DNA of 64,000 nucleotides from assembly GCA_031291055.1 (NCBI GenBank), contig JARLJU010000333.1, forward strand, positions 62,001 to 126,000, in the 5' to 3' direction. Shown here piece after piece: positions 8,673-17,429 of this stretch. The position numbers were made by a program, and so were the translations under genes. The first letter of the stretch is position 1. Every line of letters begins with the position of its first letter. Source of the DNA: Rudaea sp. (GTDB lineage Bacteria; Pseudomonadota; Gammaproteobacteria; Xanthomonadales; Rhodanobacteraceae). A model generated the notes under the pieces. That model saw only the letters and a program-made list of their open reading frames with translations. It was not told the origin of the DNA and ran no database searches.

Positions 8673-8841
8673 CCGGGCTCGCACTTAAAGCTATGTGTCG
8701 CCAGTGTACCCCAAGCCACGCTTTTACAACGTCTGTTTTGGTCTTCGAGACTTGTTTCCGGGGCCAAGTAGTGCTATCCAAGAGCCTGCCGAAGGGGGCA
8801 GACCGTTACGCACCGGCCGAGCCGGGGCAGGAGAACCATCG

Positions 8842-9288
8842 ATGAATCGCAAATTGCCGTTGCTCGCTTTGGCGCTCGTGGCGGCTTCCGCGTACGCGGC
8901 CGACGCGCAGGTGTACAAATGGACCGACGCTGCCGGCGTCGTCCACTATTCTGACGCGCCACCGCCGAAGGACACACTGAATGTGCAGACTGTCCGCGTC
9001 AGCGGCGGCGATCGTCCGCACGCCGTCAACAACGAAAACAACGAAACCAATGGGGCCGCCGACAAGCCCAGGGACACCGCGTCGGGGAATCCCGCTCCAG
9101 CGGATGCATCGATGGCGGACACGCCTGACAATCGCGCCAAGCTGTGCGAGACCGCACGCGGCAATCTCGAATTGCTGCAGAGCAAATTTCCGGTGACCAT
9201 CACCGGCACCTCGCAGCCGCTCGATGACAAGGCGCGCCAGGCGCAAGTCGCAGCCGCCAATGCCGCCGTCGAGCTGTATTGCCGATAG
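8842..9288 (+). CDS. DUF4124 domain-containing secreted protein
   Basis: A 148-residue exported protein. Signal peptide MNRKLPLLALALVAASAYA is followed at once by the DUF4124 signature VYKWTDAAGVVHYSDAPPP, a small domain common in Xanthomonadales envelope proteins. The C-terminal half is hydrophilic and Asn/Asp-rich, ending in a predicted helix and a Cys near the end (VELYCR). An AGGAG site lies nine bases before the ATG at 8842. It is followed 30 bases later by a second DUF4124 gene, suggesting a local duplication. Function unknown. Confidence 0.85.
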   Translation: MNRKLPLLALALVAASAYAADAQVYKWTDAAGVVHYSDAPPPKDTLNVQTVRVSGGDRPHAVNNENNETNGAADKPRDTASGNPAPADASMADTPDNRAKLCETARGNLELLQSKFPVTITGTSQPLDDKARQAQVAAANAAVELYCR

Positions 9289-9318
9289 GCGGATGTTGGG
9301 TCTGCGCGTGCCGGCCCG

Positions 9319-9630
9319 ATGCGGGCGGCAGTGAACATGATCCCGCCGCCGCGCGGCCGCACTTTCGCATGGCTGCTCGCCTTGCTGGCCATCGTGGGGG
9401 CCGGAGCGTGGTGGTATTTCGCACCCGGTTCGGTGCCCGCACCGCTCAGAGCCATGCTGCCGGCATCGCCCCGCGCGGCCCCGGCCCTGTACAAATGGCG
9501 CGACGCCAAGGGCGGTCTGCACGTGACCGACGTGCCGCCGCCGGATCGTCCGTACGAAACCGTGCGCTACGATCCGAATGTCAATGTCGTGCCGAGCGCA
9601 GTGCCTGCACCCGCGCGCCAGCAACCATAG
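9319..9630 (+). CDS. Small membrane-anchored DUF4124 protein
   Basis: A 103-residue protein with one N-terminal membrane segment ([19 protein letters not shown]) and a DUF4124 core ([20 protein letters not shown]), followed by a Pro/Val-rich tail. The start at 9319 ([11 protein letters not shown]) could instead be Met7 at 9337. It lies 30 bases after another DUF4124 gene with which it shares the YKW-D-x-G-x-H-x-D-x-PPP pattern. Function unknown. Confidence 0.75.
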   Translation: MRAAVNMIPPPRGRTFAWLLALLAIVGAGAWWYFAPGSVPAPLRAMLPASPRAAPALYKWRDAKGGLHVTDVPPPDRPYETVRYDPNVNVVPSAVPAPARQQP

Positions 9631-9669
9631 CCGGGTTTGTCGTCGCAGCGGGTCGGGTCGGTGCGCGGT

Positions 9670-9698
9670 TTGGTCGGGATTGACGCAACCGCTACAAT
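9670..9698 (+). promoter_or_regulatory. Candidate sigma-70 promoter for proS
   Basis: A -10 hexamer TACAAT (9693-9698) is preceded at exactly 17 bases by TTGGTC (9670-9675) as a weak -35. It lies about 33 bases before the proS ATG. A closer TTGACG (9680-9685) leaves only seven bases and cannot be the -35. Confidence 0.45.
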
Positions 9699-9730
9699 CG
9701 GCGTCCTTTTCCCTTCTCTGCGAACCGCGC

Positions 9731-11437
9731 ATGCGCCTGTCCCGATTCCACCTGGCCACCCTCAAGGAAGTTCCCGCCGACGCCGAGATCGCCAGTCACC
9801 GGCTGATGCTGCGCACGGGCATGATCCGCAAGCTTGCGGCCGGCATCTATACGTGGCTGCCGCTGGGATTGCGCGTGTTGAGGAAGGTCGAGGCCATCGT
9901 GCGCGAGGAAATGAACCGCGCCGGCGCACAGGAAGTGCTGGCATCGATGGTGGTGCCGGCCGAGCTGTGGCAGGAATCCGGACGCTACAACAAGTACGGC
10001 CCGGAACTGCTGCGGCTGAAGGATCGCCACCAGCGCGATTTCGTCCTCGGCCCCACGCACGAGGAAGTCGTCACCGATCTTGTGCGCCGCGATATCAAGA
10101 GCTATCGCCAGTTGCCGCTCAATCTGTACCAGATCCAGACCAAATTCCGCGACGAGATCCGCCCGCGCTTCGGCGTGATGCGCGGGCGCGAATTCCTGAT
10201 GAAGGATTCCTACAGCTTTCATCTGGACGACGCCGATCTGGAACGCGAATACCAGAACATGCGCGCGACGTACTCGCGCATCTTCCAGCGCATCGGCGTG
10301 GATTTCCGTATCGTCAGGGCCGATACCGGCGCGATCGGCGGCGACCGCAGCGAGGAATTCCAGGTGCTGGCGCAATCGGGCGAGGATCAGTTGGCCGTGT
10401 CGGACAGCTCCGACTACGCCGCGAACATCGAAGTCGCCGAAACCAGGCCGACCGGAACACGCGCGGCCGCAAATTCCACATTGGAAAAAGTAGCCACGCC
10501 GACGCAGAAGACCTGCGAAGAGGTCGCCGCATTGCTTGAAATTCCGCTCGACACGACGTTGAAGCTGATCGTCGTGCGCGCCCGCGAAGGCGCCCCCGGC
10601 GACCGCAAGCTGGTCGGCCTCGCGCTGCGCGGTGATCACACACTGAATGCGGTCAAGGCCGCCAAGCATCCGCGCGTTGCCGCCCCGCTGACGCTGGCGA
10701 CCGAGGAAGAAATCCGCGCAGTGTTCGGCACCGAACCAGGCTTCCTAGGGCCGGTCGGGGCGAACGTTCCGGTCGTTGCCGACCATGCCGCCGCCGCGCT
10801 CGCCGATTTCGTCTGCGGCGCGAACGAGGCCGGCTTCCACCTGACCGGCGCGAACTGGGGCCGCGATGCGGCCGATCCCGAGACCGCCGATCTGCGCAAC
10901 GTCGTGGAAGGCGATCCGAGCCCGGGCGGCAAGGGCAAGCTCAGGCTCGTGCGCGGCATCGAGGTCGGCCAGATTTTCCAGAATGGTCCATTGTATACAA
11001 AGGCACTGGGTGTGACCGTGCTCGACGAGGGCGGTAGGGAGATCACACCGACCGCGGGCTGCTACGGCATCGGTGTGACCCGCACCGTGGGCGCCGTGAT
11101 CGAGCAATGCCACGACGACGCCGGCATCATCTGGCCGGAAGCGATCGCGCCATGGCGTGTCGCGATCTGCATGATCAATCCGAAGAACGATGCCACGGTC
11201 AGTGCGGCGGCGGAAAGCCTGTATGCGGATCTCGGCGCGAAGGGCATCGACGTCGTGCTGGATGACCGCGGCCTGCGTCCCGGGGCCATGTTCGCCGACA
11301 TCGAACTGATCGGCATTCCCCATCGCATCGTGGTATCCGAGCGCGGTCTGAAGGCGGGAACCTTCGAGTATCGCGCCCGGCGCGATACCGAGAGCCGGCA
11401 GTTGAGTCGCGAGGAAGTGTTCGAGTTGCTCGGCTGA
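9731..11437 (+). CDS. proS: Proline--tRNA ligase
   Basis: Class II synthetase of 568 residues that charges tRNA-Pro. The ATG at 9731 gives [20 protein letters not shown], the normal bacterial ProRS N-terminus. Class II motif 2 is visible around [20 protein letters not shown]. The bacterial-type insertion (editing) domain lies between the catalytic motifs at roughly residues 225-410 ([20 protein letters not shown]). Motif 3 is around [17 protein letters not shown], and the C-terminal anticodon-binding domain follows. It is an ordinary housekeeping gene with normal length. A short run of AT-ending codons occurs at 10978-11005. Confidence 0.96.
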   Translation: MRLSRFHLATLKEVPADAEIASHRLMLRTGMIRKLAAGIYTWLPLGLRVLRKVEAIVREEMNRAGAQEVLASMVVPAELWQESGRYNKYGPELLRLKDRHQRDFVLGPTHEEVVTDLVRRDIKSYRQLPLNLYQIQTKFRDEIRPRFGVMRGREFLMKDSYSFHLDDADLEREYQNMRATYSRIFQRIGVDFRIVRADTGAIGGDRSEEFQVLAQSGEDQLAVSDSSDYAANIEVAETRPTGTRAAANSTLEKVATPTQKTCEEVAALLEIPLDTTLKLIVVRAREGAPGDRKLVGLALRGDHTLNAVKAAKHPRVAAPLTLATEEEIRAVFGTEPGFLGPVGANVPVVADHAAAALADFVCGANEAGFHLTGANWGRDAADPETADLRNVVEGDPSPGGKGKLRLVRGIEVGQIFQNGPLYTKALGVTVLDEGGREITPTAGCYGIGVTRTVGAVIEQCHDDAGIIWPEAIAPWRVAICMINPKNDATVSAAAESLYADLGAKGIDVVLDDRGLRPGAMFADIELIGIPHRIVVSERGLKAGTFEYRARRDTESRQLSREEVFELLG

Positions 11438-11494
11438 GAATCTGGTTATCGGTTCCTGGCTGCTGGGGACCGTGTCCGCTCTTGCCGACAACCG

Positions 11495-12454
11495 TCAACG
11501 TTCTTTCTTGCCCACCAGCCCCTTGAGCCGGTCAAGCCATGAGCCGTCGGCCGGCTTTTCGGCATCGGGCCTGTCTTTGCCGACCATTTTGCCGAATTTC
11601 CCGGCGATGCTCTGGTCGCGCTTGATCTGGTCGAGTTCGGTTTTCTGCTGTGCGCTGATCTTGGATTCCCAGCGCCGCTTGATCTGCTCCTGCTGCACCT
11701 TGGTGCGCAGTTGCACGCGATAGGAATCGGACAGCGCTTCCTGAAACAAGCCACTGGCTTCGCGGGTCAGATAGCGGCCGATATCGTCGAACAGGCTCTC
11801 GTTGAGCTGTGCCGGCGCCACGGTCTTGGTCGCGGTGCCGAGCGAATCGAAATTGACAAAAGTCATCTTGACGCCGTTGCTGTCGGCATCGGCGCCGAAA
11901 GTTGCGGTCAGCGCGATACGGCCCTTGGCCTTGAACGTCGCCGAAATCACGTCGCCACTGCCGTCTTTCTTGGGCTCGAGCAGGCCGCCCAGATGGTAGC
12001 GCTGGAAGGCGCCAGCGACGGTTCGCACCTTGCTCGCACCCTGCACTTCAACGGTTGGGCATTCCTCGTTCGCGATCAGGCACGGGTAAGTAAGCGTGAT
12101 TTCCTTCGAGCCCGGCTGCTGGTTCACCTTCAGCTCGTAGTCGTGTTCGACATAGCCGACGATTTCGCCGTAACCGATGAGCGTGTAGTGCAACTTCTTC
12201 TTCGGTTGCAGCACCTTCAGGCTTGCGACGAGTTTGGTCAGGTACTCGTATAGTGCCGTCATGCCCGGATCGAGCTGGGTACGGAATATCTCCTCGCGCT
12301 CCGCTTTGCGCTTTTCGGCGTCGTCGGCGTTCGCCTTGCGCTTCTGCGCTTCCTGTTCGAGTTCGTCAAGCAGTCCCACGAGCGTTGCCCCTGTACGTTC
12401 TGCGATCTGCACGACCAGCCGGTAAGTACGCTCGAGATCCAGGTCGATGCCCAC
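11495..12454 (-). CDS. Uncharacterised protein with charged N- and C-terminal helices
   Basis: I do not recognise a family. The open frame reaches back to a GTG at 12586, but the first 44 residues are Arg/Pro-rich and look non-coding, so I favour the GTG at 12454 (VGIDLDLERTYRLVVQIAER; 319 residues). Residues ~20-60 are a charged helix or coiled coil (EQEAQKRKANADDAEKRKAE). The middle is mixed beta-rich sequence (IGYGEIVGYVEHDYELKV). The C-terminus is again highly charged and helical, ending GLVGKKER. No signal peptide or membrane span is seen, so it is probably cytoplasmic. It converges with proS and no operon partner is evident. Confidence 0.7.
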   Translation of the reverse strand: MGIDLDLERTYRLVVQIAERTGATLVGLLDELEQEAQKRKANADDAEKRKAEREEIFRTQLDPGMTALYEYLTKLVASLKVLQPKKKLHYTLIGYGEIVGYVEHDYELKVNQQPGSKEITLTYPCLIANEECPTVEVQGASKVRTVAGAFQRYHLGGLLEPKKDGSGDVISATFKAKGRIALTATFGADADSNGVKMTFVNFDSLGTATKTVAPAQLNESLFDDIGRYLTREASGLFQEALSDSYRVQLRTKVQQEQIKRRWESKISAQQKTELDQIKRDQSIAGKFGKMVGKDRPDAEKPADGSWLDRLKGLVGKKER

Positions 12455-12697
12455 CGGATTCGGCCTGGCCGCACGCGGTAACGTTAGTCCGTGCGCGCGC
12501 TGCGCGCAAGGGCTTTGCGGCAGATGCGCCAGCGAAACCCGGTTTTCCGTTCCGCCGCCGCGGCCTCGATCCTCTGTCGGCGACACCTGCTTGCGCCACG
12601 CCGGCGCGATCCGGGCCGACCCGTTTATTTTTTCCGGCGGTAATGCGATGCTATTGAAGCAACACTGTTAAAATCAAGTAACTAAAAGAGGGAAACC

Positions 12698-13015
12698 ATG
12701 GCTATCGATATCAAGAATCTCAATCTAAACCAGCTCGACGATTTGATCCAGCGCGCCCAATCGCGCAAGCAGGAACTGGGCAAGGAGCGCGCCTCCAAGG
12801 TCCGCGCAAAGCTTGCGACCCTGGCCAAGGCCGAAGGGTTCGCCATCGAGGAATTGTTCGGCGGCGGCCGGGGCAAGAAGACCCGCCGGCCGGCCAAGCC
12901 GAAATTCCGCAATCCCGCAGATCATTCACAGACCTGGTCCGGTCGCGGCAAGCGTCCGCGCTGGTTCAATGCAGCGCTGTCGGCGGGCAAGAAGGAAAAA
13001 GACCTGCTGATTTAA
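12698..13015 (+). CDS. H-NS family nucleoid-associated protein
   Basis: A 105-residue H-NS-family DNA-binding protein. The N-terminal ~45 residues form the oligomerisation helix (LNQLDDLIQRAQSRKQEL). A basic linker (RGKKTRRPAKPKFRNP) leads to the C-terminal AT-hook-like core TWSGRGKRPRWFNAAL, in which the GRGKRP segment is the minor-groove binding loop. Family members silence AT-rich, often horizontally acquired genes. GAGGG lies before the ATG, and a -10-like TAAAAT sits at 12669-12674. A bidirectional terminator follows the stop. Confidence 0.92.
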   Translation: MAIDIKNLNLNQLDDLIQRAQSRKQELGKERASKVRAKLATLAKAEGFAIEELFGGGRGKKTRRPAKPKFRNPADHSQTWSGRGKRPRWFNAALSAGKKEKDLLI

Positions 13016-13040
13016 GCGAGCCATTGTACCTACGAATGAA

Positions 13041-13065
13041 AATGCCGGCGCCCGCCGGCATTTTT
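13041..13065. terminator. Bidirectional Rho-independent terminator
   Basis: Perfect nine-base stem AATGCCGGC (13041-13049) / GCCGGCATT (13054-13062) with a four-base loop, followed by T13061-13065 on the plus strand and flanked by A residues on the left. It sits between the convergent H-NS and ThrE-like genes and can serve both. Confidence 0.85.
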
Positions 13066-13083
13066 ATGCGCACCGATCCATGC

Positions 13084-14316
13084 CTATAGAATCCGACGTG
13101 TCGGCACGATCAAGTCACCGAACAGCAGACCGGCGACCAGGCAGGTCAATATCCCGATCAGCGATACCGTCATGTTGATGCCTAGAAACACGTCGCGCTC
13201 GGCGAGCAACGACAGACTCAGGAATCCCACGCTGCCCGGCACCAGCAGGATGATGCCGGGCACGCGCACCAGGGCGGCGGGCCGCCGGCTGATGCGCGTA
13301 TACAGATTGCTCAAGGCGCCCATGCCCAGTCCGGCCAGGAACACGCCGAACTGCGGGCTGAACTGGCGCGATCCGTAATAGGTAATCAGGTAGCCGAGTG
13401 CGGCCGCGGCCATGACCAGCGGGATGTCGCGGCGTGCGCTGCGGAACAGTACGGCAAAGGAAAAACAGCCGAACACCAGCGCCACCCACTGCGCCCAGCC
13501 CGGGATGGGCGGCAACGGCAAGACAACAGGCGCCAGATGCAGCAATTTACACAATTGATTGGCGACGATCGTGCCGAAAGCCAGCTTGATCAGCGTGGCC
13601 ACCGCCCCGGCAAGGCGCGCGACGCCGGATACCAGATGCTGGGTCGACAACTCGCGCACTGCCGTCGTCAGCGTCAACCCCGGCAGCAGCACGATCAGAC
13701 TCGCCAGGATGACCGACTTCAGCGTCAACGGCACGACGTAAACGCAGATCAGGGTCGCGATCACCGTCGCCAGCAACGCCGAGATCGCTTCCAGGCTCAA
13801 GCGCAGCCGGGGCCGCAATTCGCAGATCGCGGCCAGCACGCCGACGACGGTGCCGATCGTGCCGGCGGCGACAACATCGGCCCACGAAGTATTGAGGATT
13901 GCCGCAACTGCCGCCGCCGCAATTCCGTAACTGGCGGCTTCCAGCGTCCTGCGCAGTCCGCTGAGCCGGTCATTGATTTGACCCAGCAGACGGAATCCTT
14001 CGTCGATATCCACTACGCCATCGATGACGCGATCGGCAATCTCGTTGACCTCGCTCAGGTTGCGCAGGTCATCCTGCCCGGGCGACACCCGGATCACCTG
14101 GGTCACCTCGGCCAGCGCATTGGCAGCCTTGCCTCGCTGGGTGAACGAAAACAGGATCGACGTCGGCGTCGACAGGGAGTGGCAGTTCAGATCCAGCCGC
14201 GCGCTGACGCTGTCGATCGCCGCTTCCAGGCGCGGCGCGCTGGTCCCGTACTGATGCAGACGGCGGGCGATCTCGACCACGAATTGCATGCGCGCAGTCG
14301 CGCTGGCTGTGCTCAT
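13084..14316 (-). CDS. Threonine/serine exporter, ThrE family
   Basis: A 410-residue inner-membrane protein of the ThrE family (two halves corresponding to ThrE and ThrE_2). The start at 14316 gives MSTASATARMQFVVEIARRL. The soluble N-terminal region carries the family hallmark YGTSAPRLEAAI and the STPTSILFSF segment. At least nine hydrophobic helices follow from about residue 125. The C. glutamicum founder exports L-threonine and L-serine; the substrate here is inferred from family only. It is convergent with the H-NS gene and its start lies about 65 bases from the divergent DMT transporter. Confidence 0.85.
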   Translation of the reverse strand: MSTASATARMQFVVEIARRLHQYGTSAPRLEAAIDSVSARLDLNCHSLSTPTSILFSFTQRGKAANALAEVTQVIRVSPGQDDLRNLSEVNEIADRVIDGVVDIDEGFRLLGQINDRLSGLRRTLEAASYGIAAAAVAAILNTSWADVVAAGTIGTVVGVLAAICELRPRLRLSLEAISALLATVIATLICVYVVPLTLKSVILASLIVLLPGLTLTTAVRELSTQHLVSGVARLAGAVATLIKLAFGTIVANQLCKLLHLAPVVLPLPPIPGWAQWVALVFGCFSFAVLFRSARRDIPLVMAAAALGYLITYYGSRQFSPQFGVFLAGLGMGALSNLYTRISRRPAALVRVPGIILLVPGSVGFLSLSLLAERDVFLGINMTVSLIGILTCLVAGLLFGDLIVPTRRIL

Positions 14317-14382
14317 TGATGGGTTCCTGGCCAAGGTGGCGTGTCTGCCATAATGCCGCGTTTTCGCGGGCGGCGGACAGGC

Positions 14383-15258
14383 ATGGGTATCGGCGAGGCG
14401 TTTTCCATCGGCAGCGCCCTGGCCTGGGCGGGCGGCGTCATCATCTACAAACGCCTGGGTGAAACACTCGCGCCGCTGCAATTGAACCTGCTCAAGAACC
14501 TGATCGTGATGGCGCTGATCGTACCGACCCTGGCGCTGATGCCAGGATTTGCATGGCCGTCGTTGCCGCTATCGGCCGTCATGCTCAGTCTGGTTTCAGG
14601 CGCGATCGGCATCGCCGTCGCCGACACCCTGTATTTCCGCGCACTCAATACGCTGGGTGCGGCGCGCATGGGCGTCATGGGCAATCTGTACAGCCCGTTC
14701 GTGATCGTATTGTCATTTCTTTTCCTGTCCGAACGCCTCACGCCGTTGCAGGGCGTCGGCTTCGCACTGGTGTCGGCCGGCGTCCTGCTCGTAAGCCGCC
14801 AGCACGCGGGAAAAGTCCTGAGCGCTGCGCAGTTGCGACTCGGCCTTCTGTATGGCGCCGGCGCGGTCCTGCTGATGGCGGTCGCCGTGGTGATGGTCAA
14901 GCGCGTGCTCGAAGGCCAGCCGTTGCTGTGGATTGTTGCGTTGCGCCTGCTCGGCGGCGTACTTGGTCTCGGCGCGGTATTCCTGTGGCGCGGCGAGCCG
15001 CTGCTGCCACGCTCGTCTCCACGGATACGCTGGCGCGTGCTTTTCTTCGGCGCCTTCCTCGGCCAATACGTCTCGATGGTGATGTGGCTGGCAGGATACA
15101 AATATACAAAAGCCTCGATCGCGGCAATCCTCAACGAAACGGCGTCGATCTTCATCGTGCTGCTGGCCTGGCTCCTGCTGCACGAGGGCATGAGCATGCG
15201 CAAGCTGCTCGGCGTCGCCTGCACGCTCTCGGGCGTGGCGTGCATGCTCACGACCTGA
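14383..15258 (+). CDS. EamA/DMT-family transporter
   Basis: A 291-residue drug/metabolite-type transporter with ten hydrophobic segments in two EamA repeats (first half IGSALAWAGGVIIYK, second half VLFFGAFLGQYVSMVMWLA). I choose the ATG at 14383 (MGIGEAFSIGS) because it begins at the first membrane helix; an in-frame GTG at 14341 would add a basic leader. Substrate is not predictable. It ends three bases before the convergent alkB stop, with no terminator between. Confidence 0.85.
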   Translation: MGIGEAFSIGSALAWAGGVIIYKRLGETLAPLQLNLLKNLIVMALIVPTLALMPGFAWPSLPLSAVMLSLVSGAIGIAVADTLYFRALNTLGAARMGVMGNLYSPFVIVLSFLFLSERLTPLQGVGFALVSAGVLLVSRQHAGKVLSAAQLRLGLLYGAGAVLLMAVAVVMVKRVLEGQPLLWIVALRLLGGVLGLGAVFLWRGEPLLPRSSPRIRWRVLFFGAFLGQYVSMVMWLAGYKYTKASIAAILNETASIFIVLLAWLLLHEGMSMRKLLGVACTLSGVACMLTT

Positions 15259-15261
15259 GCC

Positions 15262-15894
15262 CTATGCGGCTGCGGTCAGGATGCTGCGGAATGTCAGATT
15301 GATCCGAGGTTCGACGACGCGCGTGCTACGTGGCAAATCGTGACGATAATTGGCCTGGGTCGCGGCGGCCATCAGCAGCAGACTGCCGGAGTCCAGCTCA
15401 AGCTCCAGGCGCAGACCGGGATCGTGCCGTCCGCGCAGGCGGAAGCGTCGCCCTGCACCGAAGCTCAGTGAAGCGATGACCGGCTCCGGGCCGAGTTCGG
15501 GCTCGTTGTCGCTATGCCAGCCCATGCAATCGCGCCCGTTTCGATACAGATTGCACAGAACGCTGTTGAAATTCTTTCCACAATGCGAAAAAAGGGATTC
15601 GCGCAATTCACGCAGTCCCGGGGTCCATGGTCGCGGAATGAAGCGAGTTCGCGAATACGTGTAGCCGGCTTCCGCATCGCCGACCCAGCACGATAGCCGT
15701 GGCGCGTCGATTTCACGCCCGAACAGACGCAGCCGGTGGCGCTCCCAGACGATCTCCGCATGCAGCCGTGCAAACCACTGCCGTGCCTGTTCAGGATCGC
15801 AGAAGCGCGCCAGGCGCACGTCCGCGCCGGGAAGCTCCAGACGCGGCCAGTCGAACCGGTTGCACCTGTTTGCCGCAGCTTGCGTTGTATTCAT
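15262..15894 (-). CDS. alkB: AlkB-like 2-oxoglutarate/Fe(II) dioxygenase
   Basis: A 210-residue oxygenase of the AlkB family that repairs alkylated bases by oxidative demethylation. Iron ligands are visible as WHSDNE (His127, Asp129) and YRHDLPR (His185). The 2-oxoglutarate-binding arginines are in EPRINLTFR (Arg197, Arg203). The conserved substrate-side segment FNSVLCNLYRNGRDCMGW precedes the first ligand. It resembles the ALKBH2/3-like AlkB2 group more than the Ada-linked E. coli AlkB. It is a stand-alone gene, convergent with the DMT transporter. Confidence 0.9.
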   Translation of the reverse strand: MNTTQAAANRCNRFDWPRLELPGADVRLARFCDPEQARQWFARLHAEIVWERHRLRLFGREIDAPRLSCWVGDAEAGYTYSRTRFIPRPWTPGLRELRESLFSHCGKNFNSVLCNLYRNGRDCMGWHSDNEPELGPEPVIASLSFGAGRRFRLRGRHDPGLRLELELDSGSLLLMAAATQANYRHDLPRSTRVVEPRINLTFRSILTAAA

Positions 15895-16006
15895 GCAGTG
15901 ATCGGCAGGCGCGGGATCAACGCAGGCGGCGTCGACAATCGGCGTGTGCGGATTCCACCCTTGTCCCGCTGGCAACAGATGTGACGACGGTGGGACATCG
16001 ACAGCC

Positions 16007-17413
16007 TCAATCGCCGACCGGATACACGGGCGTCGCATCCAGTGCTGCCGCGCAGACTTCGGCAAGTTCGAGCAGGCGCAGGTCCGAACCCGGCGGCCCC
16101 AGCAACTGCAGGCCGACCGGCAAGCCTTCCGTCGTGATACCCATCGGCAGACTCAGTGCCGGGCAGCCGGCCAGGTTGGCGAATGCGGTGAAGTCGGCTT
16201 GATTGGCAGGCACCGGCGCCTCGTGGGAGAACGCCGTCTGCGGCGTGGTCGGCGTGACCAGTACATCGACCTCGGCAAACAAACGCCGTGCCTTGAGCAT
16301 CGCCGCATCGAGCAACCGATCGGCGGCGGCGTAGTCGGCGGCGGACTTGCCGCGTGCATAGTCGAGCAGCGCCTGTTGCGCCGCGGAGAGCTGATGCGCG
16401 GAGTTGGCCAAGGCGCCGGCGTAGGTGACCAGCATCTCGGTCTCGATCAGGAGAAGTGCGGCACGCCGCGCGCGCGGAATGGAAAAATCGGCAAAATCCA
16501 CAATGCGATGATTGCTGAGTTCACGCCCCAGCGTTGCCATCGCCCGGGCGAACACGGTGGCTACGCCCGGCTCGCCTCCCCAGGCAGCAAGATCGCCGAG
16601 CACACCCACGCGCAATTTGCCCGGCTCCCAGTCCGGCAGCGCCAGTTCGACACGACGCTGGCGCGAGCGTGGATCCTCCGCGTCATAGTCTGCCAGCGTC
16701 CGCAGCAGGACACCCAGATCGTCGACGCCGCGCGCGACCAGGCCGATGCAGTCAAGCCTTCGCGCCGCCGGCCACATGCCGCGCGTGGAGATTTCGCCTG
16801 GCGTGGGTTTCAGCGCGAACACGCCGCAATAGCTGGCGGGGATGCGGATCGAGCCAAGACTGTCCGAACCAATGGCTGCGGCACACAGGCCCGCCGCTAC
16901 GGCAACCGTCGCGCCCGCGGACGAGCCGCCGGGCGTGAATCCCTGTCGCCAGGGATTGTGTACATCGCCAAAATGTGGATTTTTACCGCAAGCGCCCACG
17001 CCTTCGTCAAGATTCGTCTTGCCCAGGATCAGCGCGCCGGCACCGCGCAGACGCTCGACGACGTGCGCGTCGCGCGTCGCCGGCACGCCGGATCCCGGCA
17101 GGCCGCAGCTCGTCACCAGTCCGGCGACATCGATATTGTCCTTGACCGCGACGGGCACTCCATCGAGACGGCCGATCGGCTTCGCTGAGCTGCGGCGAAG
17201 ATCCGAGGCGCGCGCGGCATCCATGGCCATATCGCGTTGCGGCAAGCCGACGAACGCATGCAATTGCGCATCGGTGCGCGCGATTGCATCGAGATAGACC
17301 CGGCTCAGGCGCGCCGAATCGATCCGTCCGGTGGCCAGCCAGTGCAGGGTCTGGCACAGCGTGGCGCCACGCAATTCACGTTCGCCGGGCGGGTTTGCTA
17401 TGGTGTCGCTCAT
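16007..17413 (-). CDS. Amidase (amidase-signature family)
   Basis: A 468-residue amidase-signature hydrolase. The Ser-cisSer-Lys triad is recognisable: the catalytic lysine is Lys91 in VPVAVKDNIDVAG, the cis-serine lies in TPGGSSAGATVAVAAG, and the nucleophile is in GSDSLGSIRIPASYCG. The start at 17413 gives MSDTIANPPGERELRG. The substrate is unknown; it is not GatA, since gatC and gatB are absent and the length and C-terminus differ. An AtzF-type allophanate hydrolase or aryl amidase is possible. The gene is divergent from a GntR regulator whose start is only 16 bases away, which makes that regulator the likely controller. Confidence 0.85.
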   Translation of the reverse strand: MSDTIANPPGERELRGATLCQTLHWLATGRIDSARLSRVYLDAIARTDAQLHAFVGLPQRDMAMDAARASDLRRSSAKPIGRLDGVPVAVKDNIDVAGLVTSCGLPGSGVPATRDAHVVERLRGAGALILGKTNLDEGVGACGKNPHFGDVHNPWRQGFTPGGSSAGATVAVAAGLCAAAIGSDSLGSIRIPASYCGVFALKPTPGEISTRGMWPAARRLDCIGLVARGVDDLGVLLRTLADYDAEDPRSRQRRVELALPDWEPGKLRVGVLGDLAAWGGEPGVATVFARAMATLGRELSNHRIVDFADFSIPRARRAALLLIETEMLVTYAGALANSAHQLSAAQQALLDYARGKSAADYAAADRLLDAAMLKARRLFAEVDVLVTPTTPQTAFSHEAPVPANQADFTAFANLAGCPALSLPMGITTEGLPVGLQLLGPPGSDLRLLELAEVCAAALDATPVYPVGD

Positions 17414-17429
17414 GCCGTCTTCCTGATCG

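Noticed and set aside
7885..8781. N-terminal extension of the phosphatase frame through pssA
   Set aside because: The frame is open upstream, but this part is antiphase to the real pssA gene; the GTG at 7884 with GTGA coupling is the sensible start.
9680..9698. TTGACG plus TACAAT as a proS promoter pair
   Set aside because: Only seven bases separate the hexamers; the TTGGTC at 9670-9675 with a 17-base spacer is the better -35.
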